Shown: positions 52,222-62,007 of the stretch, piece after piece
Position numbering within the stretch: the first letter of the stretch is position 1
Layout: every line of letters begins with the position of its first letter
From: JAIBJN01 sp963775395
GTDB taxonomy: Bacteria; Actinomycetota; Thermoleophilia; Gaiellales; Gaiellaceae
Direction: 5' to 3'
Length of the DNA stretch: 64,000 nucleotides
Assembly: GCA_963775395.1 (NCBI GenBank)
Contig: CAVZIX010000005.1
Coordinates: forward strand, 62,001-126,000
Program-made: the position numbers and the translations under genes
The notes under the pieces: generated by a model
What the model saw: the letters and a program-made list of their open reading frames with translations, nothing else
The model's database searches: none
What the model was told of the DNA's origin: nothing

Positions 52222-52770
52222 ATGGCGGGAGCGGGCCGTGACGAGCGTGCTTGGGTACGGGCCGCACAGGCCGGGTCGGTCGCCGACCTGGAGGCGCTCT
52301 TCCGCGCCCACTGGGGCCGGGCGTACAGGGCTGCCTTTCTCGTCGTCCACGATGCCGGAGCGGCCGAGGACGTCGCCCAGGAGGCCTTTCTCGCAGCCGT
52401 GCGGAACCTCGACCGCTTCGACGCCGCCCGTCCGTTCGGGCCCTGGCTGCACCGGATCGTCGTCAATCGCGCGATCGACTGGTCACGTGCCCGCGCCCTG
52501 CGGCGAGAGGTGGGCGCCGGCGACTCGATCGAGGAGGCTGCGGCCCCCGAGAGCGGGGCTCCCGCCGCCCCGCTCTCGGGCGACGTCATCGCCGCTCTGG
52601 CCTCCCTCTCGCCCGACCATCGGGCTGTGATCGTCCTGCGCTACGTCCTCGAGTACTCGCCCGGCGAGATCGCCCGCATGCTGGAGCTGCCGCGCGGCAC
52701 CGTGAACTCGCGCCTGCGGCGCGGCCTCGACGCGCTCCAGGGCGTCGTCGACGTGGAGGAGCCGGAATGA
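52222..52770 (+). CDS. ECF sigma factor
   Basis: A 182-residue group IV sigma factor: region 2 (LEALFRAHWGRAYRAAF, AEDVAQEAFLAAVRNL, PFGPWLHRIVVNRAID) and region 4 (LASLSPDHRAVIVLRY, YSPGEIARMLELPRGTVNSRL). It directs RNA polymerase to stress-type promoters. The ATG lies 9 bases after TATAGT (52207-52212). The next gene overlaps by ATGA and encodes a membrane protein that probably controls it. Confidence 0.93.
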   Translation: MAGAGRDERAWVRAAQAGSVADLEALFRAHWGRAYRAAFLVVHDAGAAEDVAQEAFLAAVRNLDRFDAARPFGPWLHRIVVNRAIDWSRARALRREVGAGDSIEEAAAPESGAPAAPLSGDVIAALASLSPDHRAVIVLRYVLEYSPGEIARMLELPRGTVNSRLRRGLDALQGVVDVEEPE

Positions 52771-53924
52771 CGGCGCGCGACGTCCGCTCCGCACTTCTTG
52801 CCACGCCCGTGCCCGACGAGCTCGAGGCGCAGCGCCGCGCGTGGGCCGTCGTGAGAGGCGCCTACGCCGAGCGGGAGCCGGTACGACGGCCTCGCCGCCT
52901 GCGGCTGCTGGTCGCGCTCGCCGTGCTCGCCGTGCTCGTGGCCGCGGCGCTCTCGCCGCCCGGCCGGGCGGTGGGCGACTGGATCCGCGACCGTGTAGCC
53001 GGCCAGGAGGAATCGGAGCCTGCGCTCTTCAGGCTGCCCGCGGCCGGGCAGCTTCTCGTCGTCTCGGAGAGCGGCCCGTGGCTCGTTCGGCCCGATGGGT
53101 CCAAGCGCCTCCTCGGAGCCTACGACGACGCATCCTTCTCGCCCAGCGCGCGCTTCGTCGTCGCCACGCGCGGGCGCCGTGTCGTCGCGCTCGAGCCCGA
53201 CGGGGACCCGCGCTGGTCCGTCACGAGACCGCTCCCGGTCGCGGACGCGCGCTGGGCGCCGAGGCCGGGCTTCCACGTCGCCTATCGGGCGGGCGAGACG
53301 ATCCGCATCGTCGCCGGCGACGGCACGGGTGACCGCCTCCTGGCCGAGAACGTTGCCCCGGTCGCGCCGGCCTGGCAGCCGCTCGAGGGCAGCACGACGC
53401 TCGCCTACGCGGACGCCGCCGGCCGCGTGCACGTCGCCGGTGCCGATGGCGACGAGCTCTGGTCCGCCGATCCCGGCGCAACTCCCGCCAAGCTCGTGTG
53501 GTCGTCCGACGGCGGCCTCCTGCTCGTGGTCACCAACGGCCTGCGGCACCCGCTCTACCGCCAGGGCGGACGCCGCGCGGGCACGCTGAGGACGCCGGCT
53601 GCGCACGCGGTGCTCGACGCGGAGTTCGCTCCGGGCACTCGGCGAGTGGCCTATTCGGCCTTCGACGCCGAGAACGGCAGAGGAATCGTCGTCCTCGGCG
53701 AGGAGCGCCTCCAGCGGGTCGAGGGCAGGATCAGCGACCTGCTCTTCTCTCCCGACGGGCGCTGGCTCCTGGCCGGCTGGCCGGAGGCAGACCAGCTGCT
53801 GTTCCTCCGTCTGCCGGGCGTCGGGCGCATCGTCGCGGTCGACGACGTCCGCCGCGAGTTCGACCCCGGCGGCCCCGGCCTCGGCGAGTTTCCGCGGCTC
53901 TCAGGCTGGTGCTGCGGGCCGTAG
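52767..53924 (+). CDS. Membrane propeller protein, probable anti-sigma factor
   Basis: A 385-residue protein: a cytoplasmic N terminus (1-44, ARDVRSALLATPVPDELEAQRRAW), one membrane helix (LLVALAVLAVLVAAAL), then an outer domain of 6-7 propeller-like blades (FRLPAAGQLLVVSESGPWLV, DASFSPSARFVVATRG, DLLFSPDGRWLLAGW). The coupling to the ECF sigma gene makes an anti-sigma or sensor role likely. It lacks the classical HxxxCxxC zinc motif. It ends GWCCGP. Confidence 0.75.
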   Translation: MTARDVRSALLATPVPDELEAQRRAWAVVRGAYAEREPVRRPRRLRLLVALAVLAVLVAAALSPPGRAVGDWIRDRVAGQEESEPALFRLPAAGQLLVVSESGPWLVRPDGSKRLLGAYDDASFSPSARFVVATRGRRVVALEPDGDPRWSVTRPLPVADARWAPRPGFHVAYRAGETIRIVAGDGTGDRLLAENVAPVAPAWQPLEGSTTLAYADAAGRVHVAGADGDELWSADPGATPAKLVWSSDGGLLLVVTNGLRHPLYRQGGRRAGTLRTPAAHAVLDAEFAPGTRRVAYSAFDAENGRGIVVLGEERLQRVEGRISDLLFSPDGRWLLAGWPEADQLLFLRLPGVGRIVAVDDVRREFDPGGPGLGEFPRLSGWCCGP

Positions 53925-53931
53925 GTCGGGC

Positions 53932-54390
53932 CTAGTAGCCGTAGTCGTAGCCGCCGTCGTCCTCTGTCGTCGTCTCGTCGGTCGTCGACCCGCCCCCACC
54001 GCCGCCGCCGACCGTGATCGTCCCTTCCATCCCCTGATCCCTGTGCCCGTCGACGGGGCAGTAGATCTCGTACTCGCCGGCCTCGGAGAGCTCGACCTCG
54101 AGATCGGCGGACGCGCCCGGCTCGAGGTCCGCGGTCTCCACCTCGCCGGACGGCCCCTCGACCTCGAAGGCATGCACGACCGACCCGTCGTTGACGACGT
54201 GGAAGGTGTACGACCCGGGATCGAGTGAGAACGAGGCCGGCTCGAGGGCGAACTCGCTGAGGGCGACCTCGACGACCTCGCCGACACCCGTGCCGGCCCC
54301 GTTCGGGCTCGCCCCGTCCGGCGTGTCCTCCTCACCGCAGGCCGGGAGGAGGACGGCGGCAAATGCGACAAGAAGGGCCAGACGACGCAT
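53932..54390 (-). CDS. Cupredoxin-like lipoprotein
   Basis: A 152-residue lipoprotein: MRRLALLVAFAAVLLPAC gives a signal peptide with lipobox cysteine C18. A single cupredoxin domain (about 40-135) carries type-I copper ligands: H in SVVHAFEVEG, C in EIYCPVDGH, then H and M in GHRDQGMEG. The tail is Gly/Thr/Asp/Tyr-rich (STTDETTTEDDGGYDYGY). It should bind copper and carry electrons outside the membrane. It is divergent from the tandem-repeat lipoprotein 100 bases away. Confidence 0.85.
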   Translation of the reverse strand: MRRLALLVAFAAVLLPACGEEDTPDGASPNGAGTGVGEVVEVALSEFALEPASFSLDPGSYTFHVVNDGSVVHAFEVEGPSGEVETADLEPGASADLEVELSEAGEYEIYCPVDGHRDQGMEGTITVGGGGGGGSTTDETTTEDDGGYDYGY

Positions 54391-54491
54391 CGGGTGTTCA
54401 TACGACGGCGCGGGTCGCGCGGTTTGGCACGAACCGGGCGGGAAGGCGGCGCGAACAACCGCCGACCGACGACACCGACATTGGAGACACG

Positions 54492-55760
54492 ATGAGCATC
54501 CGAACACCACTCGCACTCCTTGCCGTCATCGTGGCCGCCGCCTTCGCGCTCGTCGCATGTGGCGGCGACGGCGACGACGATGCGTCCCAGCCCCCGGCGC
54601 CCGCGCAGACCGAGACGGCCGACGGAATGTCCGACGGCATGACCGAAATCGCAGCGGCCAGCCCCGCCGCCGACCTCCGCGTCGCGCTCGACACGCTGCT
54701 CGGCGAGCACGCCCTGCTCGCGATCGCCGCCACCCAGAAGGGCCTTGACGGCGACAAGGACTTCGAGGCCGCCGCGGCGGCCCTCGACGCCAACAGCGTC
54801 GAGCTCTCGGAGGCGATCGGCTCCGTCTACGGCGACGAGGCCGCGAAGCAGTTCCTCGACGGGCCCAGCCTGTGGCGCGACCACATCGGCTTCTTCGTCG
54901 ACTATACGGTCGGCCTGGCCAAGAAGGACAACGCCGCGCAGATGGAGGCCGTGGACAACCTGACCGGCTACAGCGGCGCGTTCTCCGGCTTCCTCGCCGG
55001 CGCGACCGGCCTGCCACAGGACGCACTGCAGGACGGGATCCAGATGCACATCGGCCAGCTCAAAGGCCAGATCGATGCCTACGCTGCGAAGGACTACGAC
55101 GAGGCCTACGGCCTGACGCGTGAGGCCTTCGCGCACATGATCGAGACCGGCGACACGCTCGCAGGCGCGATCCAGGAGCAGTCGCCCGACACGTTCCCGC
55201 TGGAGCCCGCCACGATGTCCGCCGCCGACCTCCGCGTCACCCTCGACCGGCTCCTGGGCGAGCACGCGATTCTCGCGATGCTGGCGACCCAGAAGGGCGT
55301 CAGCGGCGACGCGGACTTCGAGGCGATCGCCGGCGCGCTCGACCAGAACGGCATCGAGCTCTCGCAGGCCATCGGCTCGGTCTACGGCGACGAGGCCGCC
55401 GAGCAGTTCCTGAACGGCCCGAGCCTGTGGCGCGACCACATCAAGTTCTTCGTGGACTACACGGTCGCGCTCGCCAAGAAGGACAAGGCCGGCCAGCAGG
55501 AGGCCGTCGACAACCTGACCGGCTACACCGGCGCGTTCTCCGGCTTCCTCGCCACCGCGACCGGACTCCCGCAGGAGGCGCTGCAGGAAGGCGTCACCCA
55601 GCACGTCATGCAGCTCAAGGGCCAGCTCGACGCGTACGCGGCGGGCGACTACGAGGAGGCCTATCGCCTCTTCCGCGAGGCCTACAAGCACATGGTCATG
55701 ACGGGCGACACGCTCGCCGGCGCCATCGTCGAGCAGAACCCGGACATGTTCTCGGAATAA
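54492..55760 (+). CDS. Lipoprotein with two tandem helical domains
   Basis: A 422-residue protein with lipobox LVAC (C23), an acidic/proline linker, and two copies of a domain of about 175 residues (about 57-235 and 238-415). Both carry ADLRVxLDxLLGEHAxLAxxATQKG, IGSVYGDEAA, GPSLWRDHIxFFVDYT, DNLTGYxGAFSGFLAxATGLPQ and HMxxTGDTLAGAI. The protein is almost wholly helical, with conserved His residues (GEHA, RDHI) that could bind metal. The family is unnamed to me. It is divergent from a copper lipoprotein, so a link to copper handling is plausible. A strong hairpin terminator follows at 55809. Confidence 0.75.
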   Translation: MSIRTPLALLAVIVAAAFALVACGGDGDDDASQPPAPAQTETADGMSDGMTEIAAASPAADLRVALDTLLGEHALLAIAATQKGLDGDKDFEAAAAALDANSVELSEAIGSVYGDEAAKQFLDGPSLWRDHIGFFVDYTVGLAKKDNAAQMEAVDNLTGYSGAFSGFLAGATGLPQDALQDGIQMHIGQLKGQIDAYAAKDYDEAYGLTREAFAHMIETGDTLAGAIQEQSPDTFPLEPATMSAADLRVTLDRLLGEHAILAMLATQKGVSGDADFEAIAGALDQNGIELSQAIGSVYGDEAAEQFLNGPSLWRDHIKFFVDYTVALAKKDKAGQQEAVDNLTGYTGAFSGFLATATGLPQEALQEGVTQHVMQLKGQLDAYAAGDYEEAYRLFREAYKHMVMTGDTLAGAIVEQNPDMFSE

Positions 55761-55808
55761 CCGAACCGCTTGCCCGCGGGCTGCGAATCACGGCGGCCCG
55801 GCTCCGGA

Positions 55809-55850
55809 CCGACGCCCCGATGGACACCCTGCCGTCCGTCGGGGCGTCGG
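55809..55850. terminator. Strong bidirectional hairpin between convergent genes
   Basis: CCGACGCCCCGA (55809-55820) pairs with TCGGGGCGTCGG (55839-55850), extended inward by GGAC/GTCC (55822-55825 and 55834-55837). GTTT follows on the plus strand. It sits between the tandem-repeat lipoprotein and a convergent lipoprotein gene. Confidence 0.75.
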
Positions 55851-55854
55851 CGTT

Positions 55855-56235
55855 TCAGTCGCGGTCGAGGGGCGGCGGCTCGTAGCCCAGCAGCTCCGCC
55901 CAGGCGCGGATGGCACGTCTGTCGGTGTCCGAGCACGACAAGGTCTGTCCGAGATCCTCTCCGCCGTAGGTGCCGCGAAGATTGGCATAGAGGTAATCGA
56001 CCGGAATGGAGCACAGGATCGACTCCTCGGGGAAGTAGATCTCTGGTGCCCGCCGGATCTCGGCGCACACGGCGGACTCTTCCTCGGCCGGGTCGCATTC
56101 GACCTCGAAGATCGTGGATCCCTCGATGCTCGGGTTCGCGAACTCCACCCGAACGTCGATCGGGTCGACGCGCTCGCCCTCGCAGCCCCCGAACGCCAGG
56201 AGCACGAACGTCAGGAGCTCGGCGCCGCGGCGCAT
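55855..56235 (-). CDS. Small lipoprotein of unknown function
   Basis: A 126-residue protein with signal peptide MRRGAELLTFVLLAFGGC (lipobox cysteine C18). The mature domain has four further cysteines (VECDPAEE, AVCAEI, ILCSIP, LSCSDTD) that could form two disulfides. It ends acidic/proline-rich (YEPPPLDRD). The family is not recognised. TACTCT (56247-56242) lies 6 bases before the ATG, back to back with the amidohydrolase promoter. Confidence 0.65.
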   Translation of the reverse strand: MRRGAELLTFVLLAFGGCEGERVDPIDVRVEFANPSIEGSTIFEVECDPAEEESAVCAEIRRAPEIYFPEESILCSIPVDYLYANLRGTYGGEDLGQTLSCSDTDRRAIRAWAELLGYEPPPLDRD

Positions 56236-56273
56236 CTTCAAAGAGTACGCCCGCGACGATCTATGGTTGCTCT

Positions 56274-57815
56274 GTGATCCTCGAGAACGGCGTCGTCCGC
56301 ACTCTCGACCCGTCGCTTCCCAAGGCGGCGGCGCTTGCGATCGCGGGCGACAAGGTCGCCGGCGGGGTCGGCACGCACGAGACCGCACTGGCCAGCCCGG
56401 ATCGAGTCGACCTCGGCGGGCGGTGCGTCCTGCCGGGCTTCACGGACTCTCACGTGCACTTCCCGAGCTGGGCGCTGGCGCAGGGCCAGGTGCGGCTCGA
56501 GGGCTCGGAGTCGCTGGACGACGCGCTCTCGCGCATCGCCTCGGCGGTCGGCGAGGTGCCCCAGGGCCGATGGCTGCGCGGGCTCGGCTGGCGGAACAGC
56601 GAGTGGTCGCCGTCGGTCGAGCCGACGAAGGAGGCACTCGACGCTGTCGCCGGCGACGTGCCGGTGGCGCTGATGGCCAAGGACTACCACTCGCTCTGGG
56701 TCAATTCCGCGGCACTCGCGCTGGCCGACGCCGACCTCCAGGTTCCCGGCGGCGTCGTCGAGCGGGACGAGCGCGGCGAGCCGACCGGCGTCCTGCGCGA
56801 GGAGTGCGCCTGGCACTTCCGCGACACCTACGTGCGCCCGACGGAAGACGAGATGGTCGACGCGTCGCGCGAGGCGATCCCGCTCGCGCTGTCCCGCGGA
56901 GTCGTGGCCGTGCACGACAAGGACGGCTGGCTCGGCGCCCTGCGGGTCTTCCAGCGCCTGCAGGACGAGGGCTCGCTCAAGCTGCGCATCTGGCAGTCGC
57001 TTCCCTGGGATCACCTCGACCGGCTCCAGGAGATCGGCATCTCCTCAGGTCTGGGCGACGACTTCCTGCGCGTCGGCTACATCAAGGCCTTCCTCGACGG
57101 TACGCTCGGCTCGCGCACGGCGCTGATGCTCGACGGCACCGGGGTCGAGATCGTCGGCTACGAGGAGTTCGTGGACATCGTCCGCCGCTCCGCCCTCGCC
57201 GGCTTCCCCGTCGCGGTGCACGCGATCGGCGACCGGGCCAACCGGCGCGCCCTCGACGCCTTCGAGGAGACGCGGGACGAATGGCAGCCGAAAGGCCTCC
57301 GCCAGCGCATCGAGCACGCGCAGCTCCTCTCGCCGGAGGACGTCGGCCGCTTCGCAGAGCTCGGCGTCACCGCGTCGGTGCAATTCAGCCACGCAGCATC
57401 CGACCGCGACCTCGCAGACCGTTTCTGGGCCGAGAAGACCGCAGGCGCGTACGCCTTCCGGTCGCTGATCGACTCCGGCGCGCTGGTCGCCAACGGGTCC
57501 GACGCGCCGGTCGAGGAGCTCGACCCGCTCTTCGGCATCAAGGCAGGCGTCACACGCACGCTCGACGACCGTGAGGCATGGCATCCGGAGCAGGCGGTCA
57601 CCGTCGAGCAGGCGCTGCACGCCACGTGCGTGGCCCCTGCTTGGCTCACCGGGGACGAGCGGCGGCGCGGCAAGCTCCTGCCCGGCTACCTCGCTGACCT
57701 CGTCGTGCTCGATCGCGACCCGCTCGAGTGCCCGCCGGACGAGCTCGGCGTGCTCGAGGTCGTGGCGACGATGCTCGGCGGCCGCTGGGTGCACAACCCG
57801 CCTCCCTGGGGCTGA
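56274..57815 (+). CDS. Amidohydrolase family protein (YtcJ / Amidohydro_3 type)
   Basis: A 513-residue metal-dependent hydrolase. The metal site is H60/H62 in TDSHVHF; VHDKDGWLGAL, FLDGTLGSRTALML, VHAIGDRANRRAL and NGSDAPVEELDPLFGI follow in family order, ending with LADLVVLDRDPL. Substrates of this group are poorly known. GTG 56274 (VILENGVVRTLD) is chosen: TATGGT (56262-56267) lies 6 bases upstream, and the long in-frame extension upstream is antisense to the lipoprotein gene. Confidence 0.9.
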   Translation: MILENGVVRTLDPSLPKAAALAIAGDKVAGGVGTHETALASPDRVDLGGRCVLPGFTDSHVHFPSWALAQGQVRLEGSESLDDALSRIASAVGEVPQGRWLRGLGWRNSEWSPSVEPTKEALDAVAGDVPVALMAKDYHSLWVNSAALALADADLQVPGGVVERDERGEPTGVLREECAWHFRDTYVRPTEDEMVDASREAIPLALSRGVVAVHDKDGWLGALRVFQRLQDEGSLKLRIWQSLPWDHLDRLQEIGISSGLGDDFLRVGYIKAFLDGTLGSRTALMLDGTGVEIVGYEEFVDIVRRSALAGFPVAVHAIGDRANRRALDAFEETRDEWQPKGLRQRIEHAQLLSPEDVGRFAELGVTASVQFSHAASDRDLADRFWAEKTAGAYAFRSLIDSGALVANGSDAPVEELDPLFGIKAGVTRTLDDREAWHPEQAVTVEQALHATCVAPAWLTGDERRRGKLLPGYLADLVVLDRDPLECPPDELGVLEVVATMLGGRWVHNPPPWG

Positions 57816-57850
57816 TCGGGCACCCACATCGTCGGGGTTACAATGCGCCC

Positions 57851-58219
57851 ATGCGCACGATGAAACCCGTCCACGACGAGGAGTGCGCGGTCGCCTGTAC
57901 CGCAGACATCATCGGCTCGAAGTGGACGGCGATCATCGTTCACGATCTCTCGGAAGGGCCGCGCCGGTTCTCCGAGCTCGAGCGTTCCTGCCCGGGCATC
58001 AGCCCGCGGACGCTTTCGGAGCGCCTGCGCATGCTGGAGCAGGACGGCGTGCTCGAGAAGCACTCCGCGACCCGGCGCGTCGAGTACGAGCTGACCAGAA
58101 AGGGCCAGGCGCTGCTCCCCGTCATCGAGGAGATGCGCCGGTTCGGCCACACCTGGCTCGTGCTCGACGAGGGCCACACCCACAGCCAGAAGAAGTCGCG
58201 CGTCGCCCCCGCCGCGTAG
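57851..58219 (+). CDS. HxlR-type transcriptional regulator
   Basis: A 122-residue winged-helix protein: ADIIGSKWTAIIVHDLSEGPRRFSEL, ISPRTLSERLRMLEQDGVLE and RRVEYELTRKGQALLPVI are the family core. C12 and C16 (EECAVAC) precede the domain and could be redox-sensing, as in several HxlR members. TACAAT (57839-57844) lies 6 bases before the ATG. It converges on proline dehydrogenase with no gap. Confidence 0.9.
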   Translation: MRTMKPVHDEECAVACTADIIGSKWTAIIVHDLSEGPRRFSELERSCPGISPRTLSERLRMLEQDGVLEKHSATRRVEYELTRKGQALLPVIEEMRRFGHTWLVLDEGHTHSQKKSRVAPAA

Positions 58220-59164
58220 CTACCTGGCGAAGAGGTTCTTCGCGAGGAAGAGCAGGTTGGCCGGGCGCTCGGCCAGGCGGCGCGTGAAGAACGGGAACCA
58301 CTCGGGCCCGAACGGCGTCGCCACGAGCACCTTGTAGCCGCGTCCGAGCAGTTCGAGCTGGAGCTGCGGGCGCACGCCGTAGAGCAGCTGGAACTCGAAG
58401 CGGTCGCGGTCGATCCCCTCTCGCTCGGTGAAGGCAACGGCGTGCTCGATCATGCTCTCGTCGTGCGTTGCGATCGCGGTGTAGCCCTCGCCGCGCAGCG
58501 ACGCCTCCATCATCGAGACGTACGCGGCGTCGACATCCTCCTTCTTCGGATACGCGACCGAGGGAGGCTCCAGGTAGGCGCCCTTGACGAGTCGCAGGTT
58601 CGGCTTCAGCGGGAGCAGCTCCTCGAGATCCTTCGGCGCGCGATAGAGGTAGGACTGAAGCACGATGCCGACGTTGTCGAGGCCGGCCTCCCGCAGCGCA
58701 CGGTAGATCCGGAGCGTTGGGTCGACCGCCGCCGAGTACTCCATGTCGATGCGGACGAAGTTGCCGAGCTCGGCTGCGCGCTCCACGACCGTCCGGACGT
58801 TCGCCTGCGCGAGCTCCTCGCCCAGGTCGAGCCCGAGGTGCGTGAGCTTGAGCGCCACATTGGCGCGCAGGCCTTCGGCCTCGATGCGCTCGAGGATCCG
58901 CAGGTACTCGTCCACGACGACAAAGGTCGCGGCCTCGTCGAGAACGTCCTCGCCGAGGAGCGTCGTGTTCGCATGGAAGCCCTTCTCGTTGAGGCCGCGC
59001 AGCACCTCGACGCACGCGTCGAGCGTCTCGCCCGCGACGAAGCGCGAGGCGCCGAGGCGCATCCCGTGGCGGTCGGCGACCCGCTTGACGGGCCGGCTCC
59101 GGGACGACCCCAGGATGACCTTGCGCAGGCCGGAGTTGACCGCGCCCCGGATGCGGCTGCTCAA
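58220..59164 (-). CDS. putA: Proline dehydrogenase
   Basis: A 314-residue monofunctional FAD enzyme that oxidises proline to pyrroline-5-carboxylate. TIM-barrel motifs include LKLTHLGLDL, VRIDMEYS, IVLQSYLYRAPKDLEEL, LRLVKGAYLEP, IATHDESMIEH and the substrate loop FQLLYGVR. It is not the long PutA fusion. The TTG start (59164) overlaps the stop of the M20 gene (TTGA), indicating coupling; peptide breakdown followed by proline use makes sense. Confidence 0.92.
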   Translation of the reverse strand: MSSRIRGAVNSGLRKVILGSSRSRPVKRVADRHGMRLGASRFVAGETLDACVEVLRGLNEKGFHANTTLLGEDVLDEAATFVVVDEYLRILERIEAEGLRANVALKLTHLGLDLGEELAQANVRTVVERAAELGNFVRIDMEYSAAVDPTLRIYRALREAGLDNVGIVLQSYLYRAPKDLEELLPLKPNLRLVKGAYLEPPSVAYPKKEDVDAAYVSMMEASLRGEGYTAIATHDESMIEHAVAFTEREGIDRDRFEFQLLYGVRPQLQLELLGRGYKVLVATPFGPEWFPFFTRRLAERPANLLFLAKNLFAR

Positions 59165-60495
59165 CGCGGCAGGTTCCCGAGCGCGACGAGCGTCTCGCGC
59201 GCGGCTTCGACCCCGAGAGGCACGTAGCGTGCGAGCAGGCGCTCGTTCGGCGAGTGCATGTTCGCGTTGGGGAGGGCGAAGCCGGACAAGATCGTGGCGA
59301 TGCCGCGGTCGGCGAGGGCCGGCACGAGCGGGATCGTGCCCCCGGAGCGGAGGAGGAGCGGACGGCGGCCGACGACGCGCTCGAACGCGTCAAGGCCGAG
59401 GCGGACGGCCGGGGCATCCGGAGGGATCAGGCCGGCCGGGTGCGCGACGAGCAGGCGCTCGATCTCGAGCTCGGCGCCCGCAGGGGCTGCGTCGCGCAGG
59501 AGGCGCTCGAACGCGGCGCTGATCTCGTCGACGTCCTGGCCCGGGGCGAGCCGGATCGAGACGTTCGCCTGCGGCGAAGACCGGCAGCACCGTCTTCTGG
59601 AGGACGGGCTCGCCGCCGGTGAGCCCGTTCACGTCGACGGCGGGGCCCGCGAGAGTGCGGTGGTAGAAGGCCTCGGCCGCCTCGTCGTCCATCGGCCTCG
59701 CGCCCGCGCTCGCCGAGCACGACCGCGCCGGGCTCGAGCTCCGGCCCAGGAGTCGATCTCCTCCTGCGTCGGCGGGATGACTCCGGCCCGCAGCTCGTCG
59801 GGCACGGCGACGACCGCCTCGAGCGACTGCATGAGCGCGTGGACGGCGTTCATGGCGGCGCCGCCGAAGACGCCCGAGTGGAGGTCGCGCTCGCCGGCCC
59901 GGAGACTCACGTGGAAGTAGACGAGGCCCCGCACGCCGAGATCGAACGCGGGCGTGTCCTCGCGGGGCATGCCGCTGTCGAAGATGATGCAGGCGTCGGC
60001 GCCCCGTTCGTCGGCGACGAGAAAGTCGACGATCGAGTGGCCGCCGATCTCCTCCTCCCCGTCGAAGGCGACGCGGACGTTGACCGGCAACGCGCCCTCT
60101 TCCGCGAGCAGGCGGGCCGCCTTGAGGACGAGATAAGAGTTGCCCTTGTCGTCGACGGCGCCGCGCGCGTACAGGTAGCCGTCGCGGATCTCGGGCTCGA
60201 ACGGGTCGGACTCCCAGAGGTCGAGCGGCGCCGGCGGCTGGACGTCGAAGTGGCCGTAGAGGAGCACGGTCGGCGCCTCGTCGGCGCCCGAGGAGGCGCG
60301 GATCTCCCCCACCGCGAGCGGATGCCCGTCCGTGTCGACGAGCTCGGCCTCGCCGCCTGCCGCGCGGACGAACTCGCACACCCACTCGCCGGCGCGGCGG
60401 ACGTCGTCTGCGTGCGCCGCGTCGGCGCTCACGCTGGGGATGCGGAGCCACTCGGAGAGCTCGTCGAGCCAGGCGGGGTCGAGCCGGTCGTTCAT
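59161..60495 (-). pseudogene. M20 family dipeptidase, three +1 frameshifts
   Basis: The frame is open from ATG 60495 to about 59745: LLYGHFDVQPPAPLDLW, YARGAVDDKGN, FDGEEEIGGHS and RDLHSGVFGG are the metal-binding and dimer motifs of a PepV/carnosinase-like M20 enzyme. Extra bases at 59739-59742, about 59702 and 59572 then shift the frame three times (net zero). Segments EPGAVVLGERG, RPMDDEAAEAFYH, NGLTGGEPVLQK, NVSIRLAPGQDVDEI and RSGGTIPLV can be followed to the natural stop at 59161. Intact, about 444 residues. TAGACT (60510-60505) lies 9 bases before the ATG. A net-zero triple insertion looks like error rather than decay, but only reads can decide. Confidence 0.8.
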
Positions 60496-60562
60496 CGACC
60501 GAGGAGTCTACGGTCCCGCCGACCGTCCCCTTCCGGGGAACGTGATCGCTACCCTGACCGGC

Positions 60563-60766
60563 GTGGCAGAGACCTACCGCGTCGCCTGGCAGGGCGAGGA
60601 CGGTCCACGCCCGGGAGGCCCGACCGTCACGCTCGAGGCGCCGCCCACCGAAGGAGAGACGATCCACCTCGACGACGGCACGCGCGTCGCCGTCGAGCAG
60701 GTGGAAGAGGTCGCGCACTGGCGCCCCGTCGTCTGGGCCCGCCGCCTGCGCAAGAGCGAGCCCTAG
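60563..60766 (+). CDS. Small hypothetical protein
   Basis: A 67-residue beta-rich protein: ETYRVAWQGEDGPRPGG, EGETIHLDDGTRVAVEQVEEV, ending WARRLRKSEP. GTG 60563 is chosen because TACCCT (60550-60555) lies 7 bases upstream. It fits a small barrel (SH3/OB-like). The family is not recognised. It converges on rpoD three bases away. Confidence 0.65.
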   Translation: MAETYRVAWQGEDGPRPGGPTVTLEAPPTEGETIHLDDGTRVAVEQVEEVAHWRPVVWARRLRKSEP

Positions 60767-60769
60767 CGG

Positions 60770-61834
<1,065 letters not shown>

Positions 61835-61857
61835 GATGCCCCTAACCCCCTACTCCT

Positions 61858-61885
61858 AACGTAGCCGGGTCTCGCAACTTGTCAA
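61858..61885 (-). promoter_or_regulatory. Promoter of rpoD
   Basis: On the minus strand: TTGACA (61885-61880), a 16-base spacer and TACGTT (61863-61858). The start would be about 61851, leaving a leader of about 17 bases with GGAGTAGGGGG before GTG 61834. The consensus -35 is the best in the window. Confidence 0.75.
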
Positions 61886-62007
61886 CGGCTCCTCTGCGCC
61901 GAATCTGCCGCATCCGCGCCGCGACTCTTGCACGCCTGCCGGACGTTCGCCATGGGCCGGAGGTCCCATCTTCGCCTCGGCGGGACCTACCCCGTTTGGG
62001 GGACGGC

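Noticed and set aside
54671..55740. Direct DNA repeat within the tandem lipoprotein gene
   Set aside because: It simply reflects the two copies of the protein domain, not a mobile or CRISPR-like repeat.
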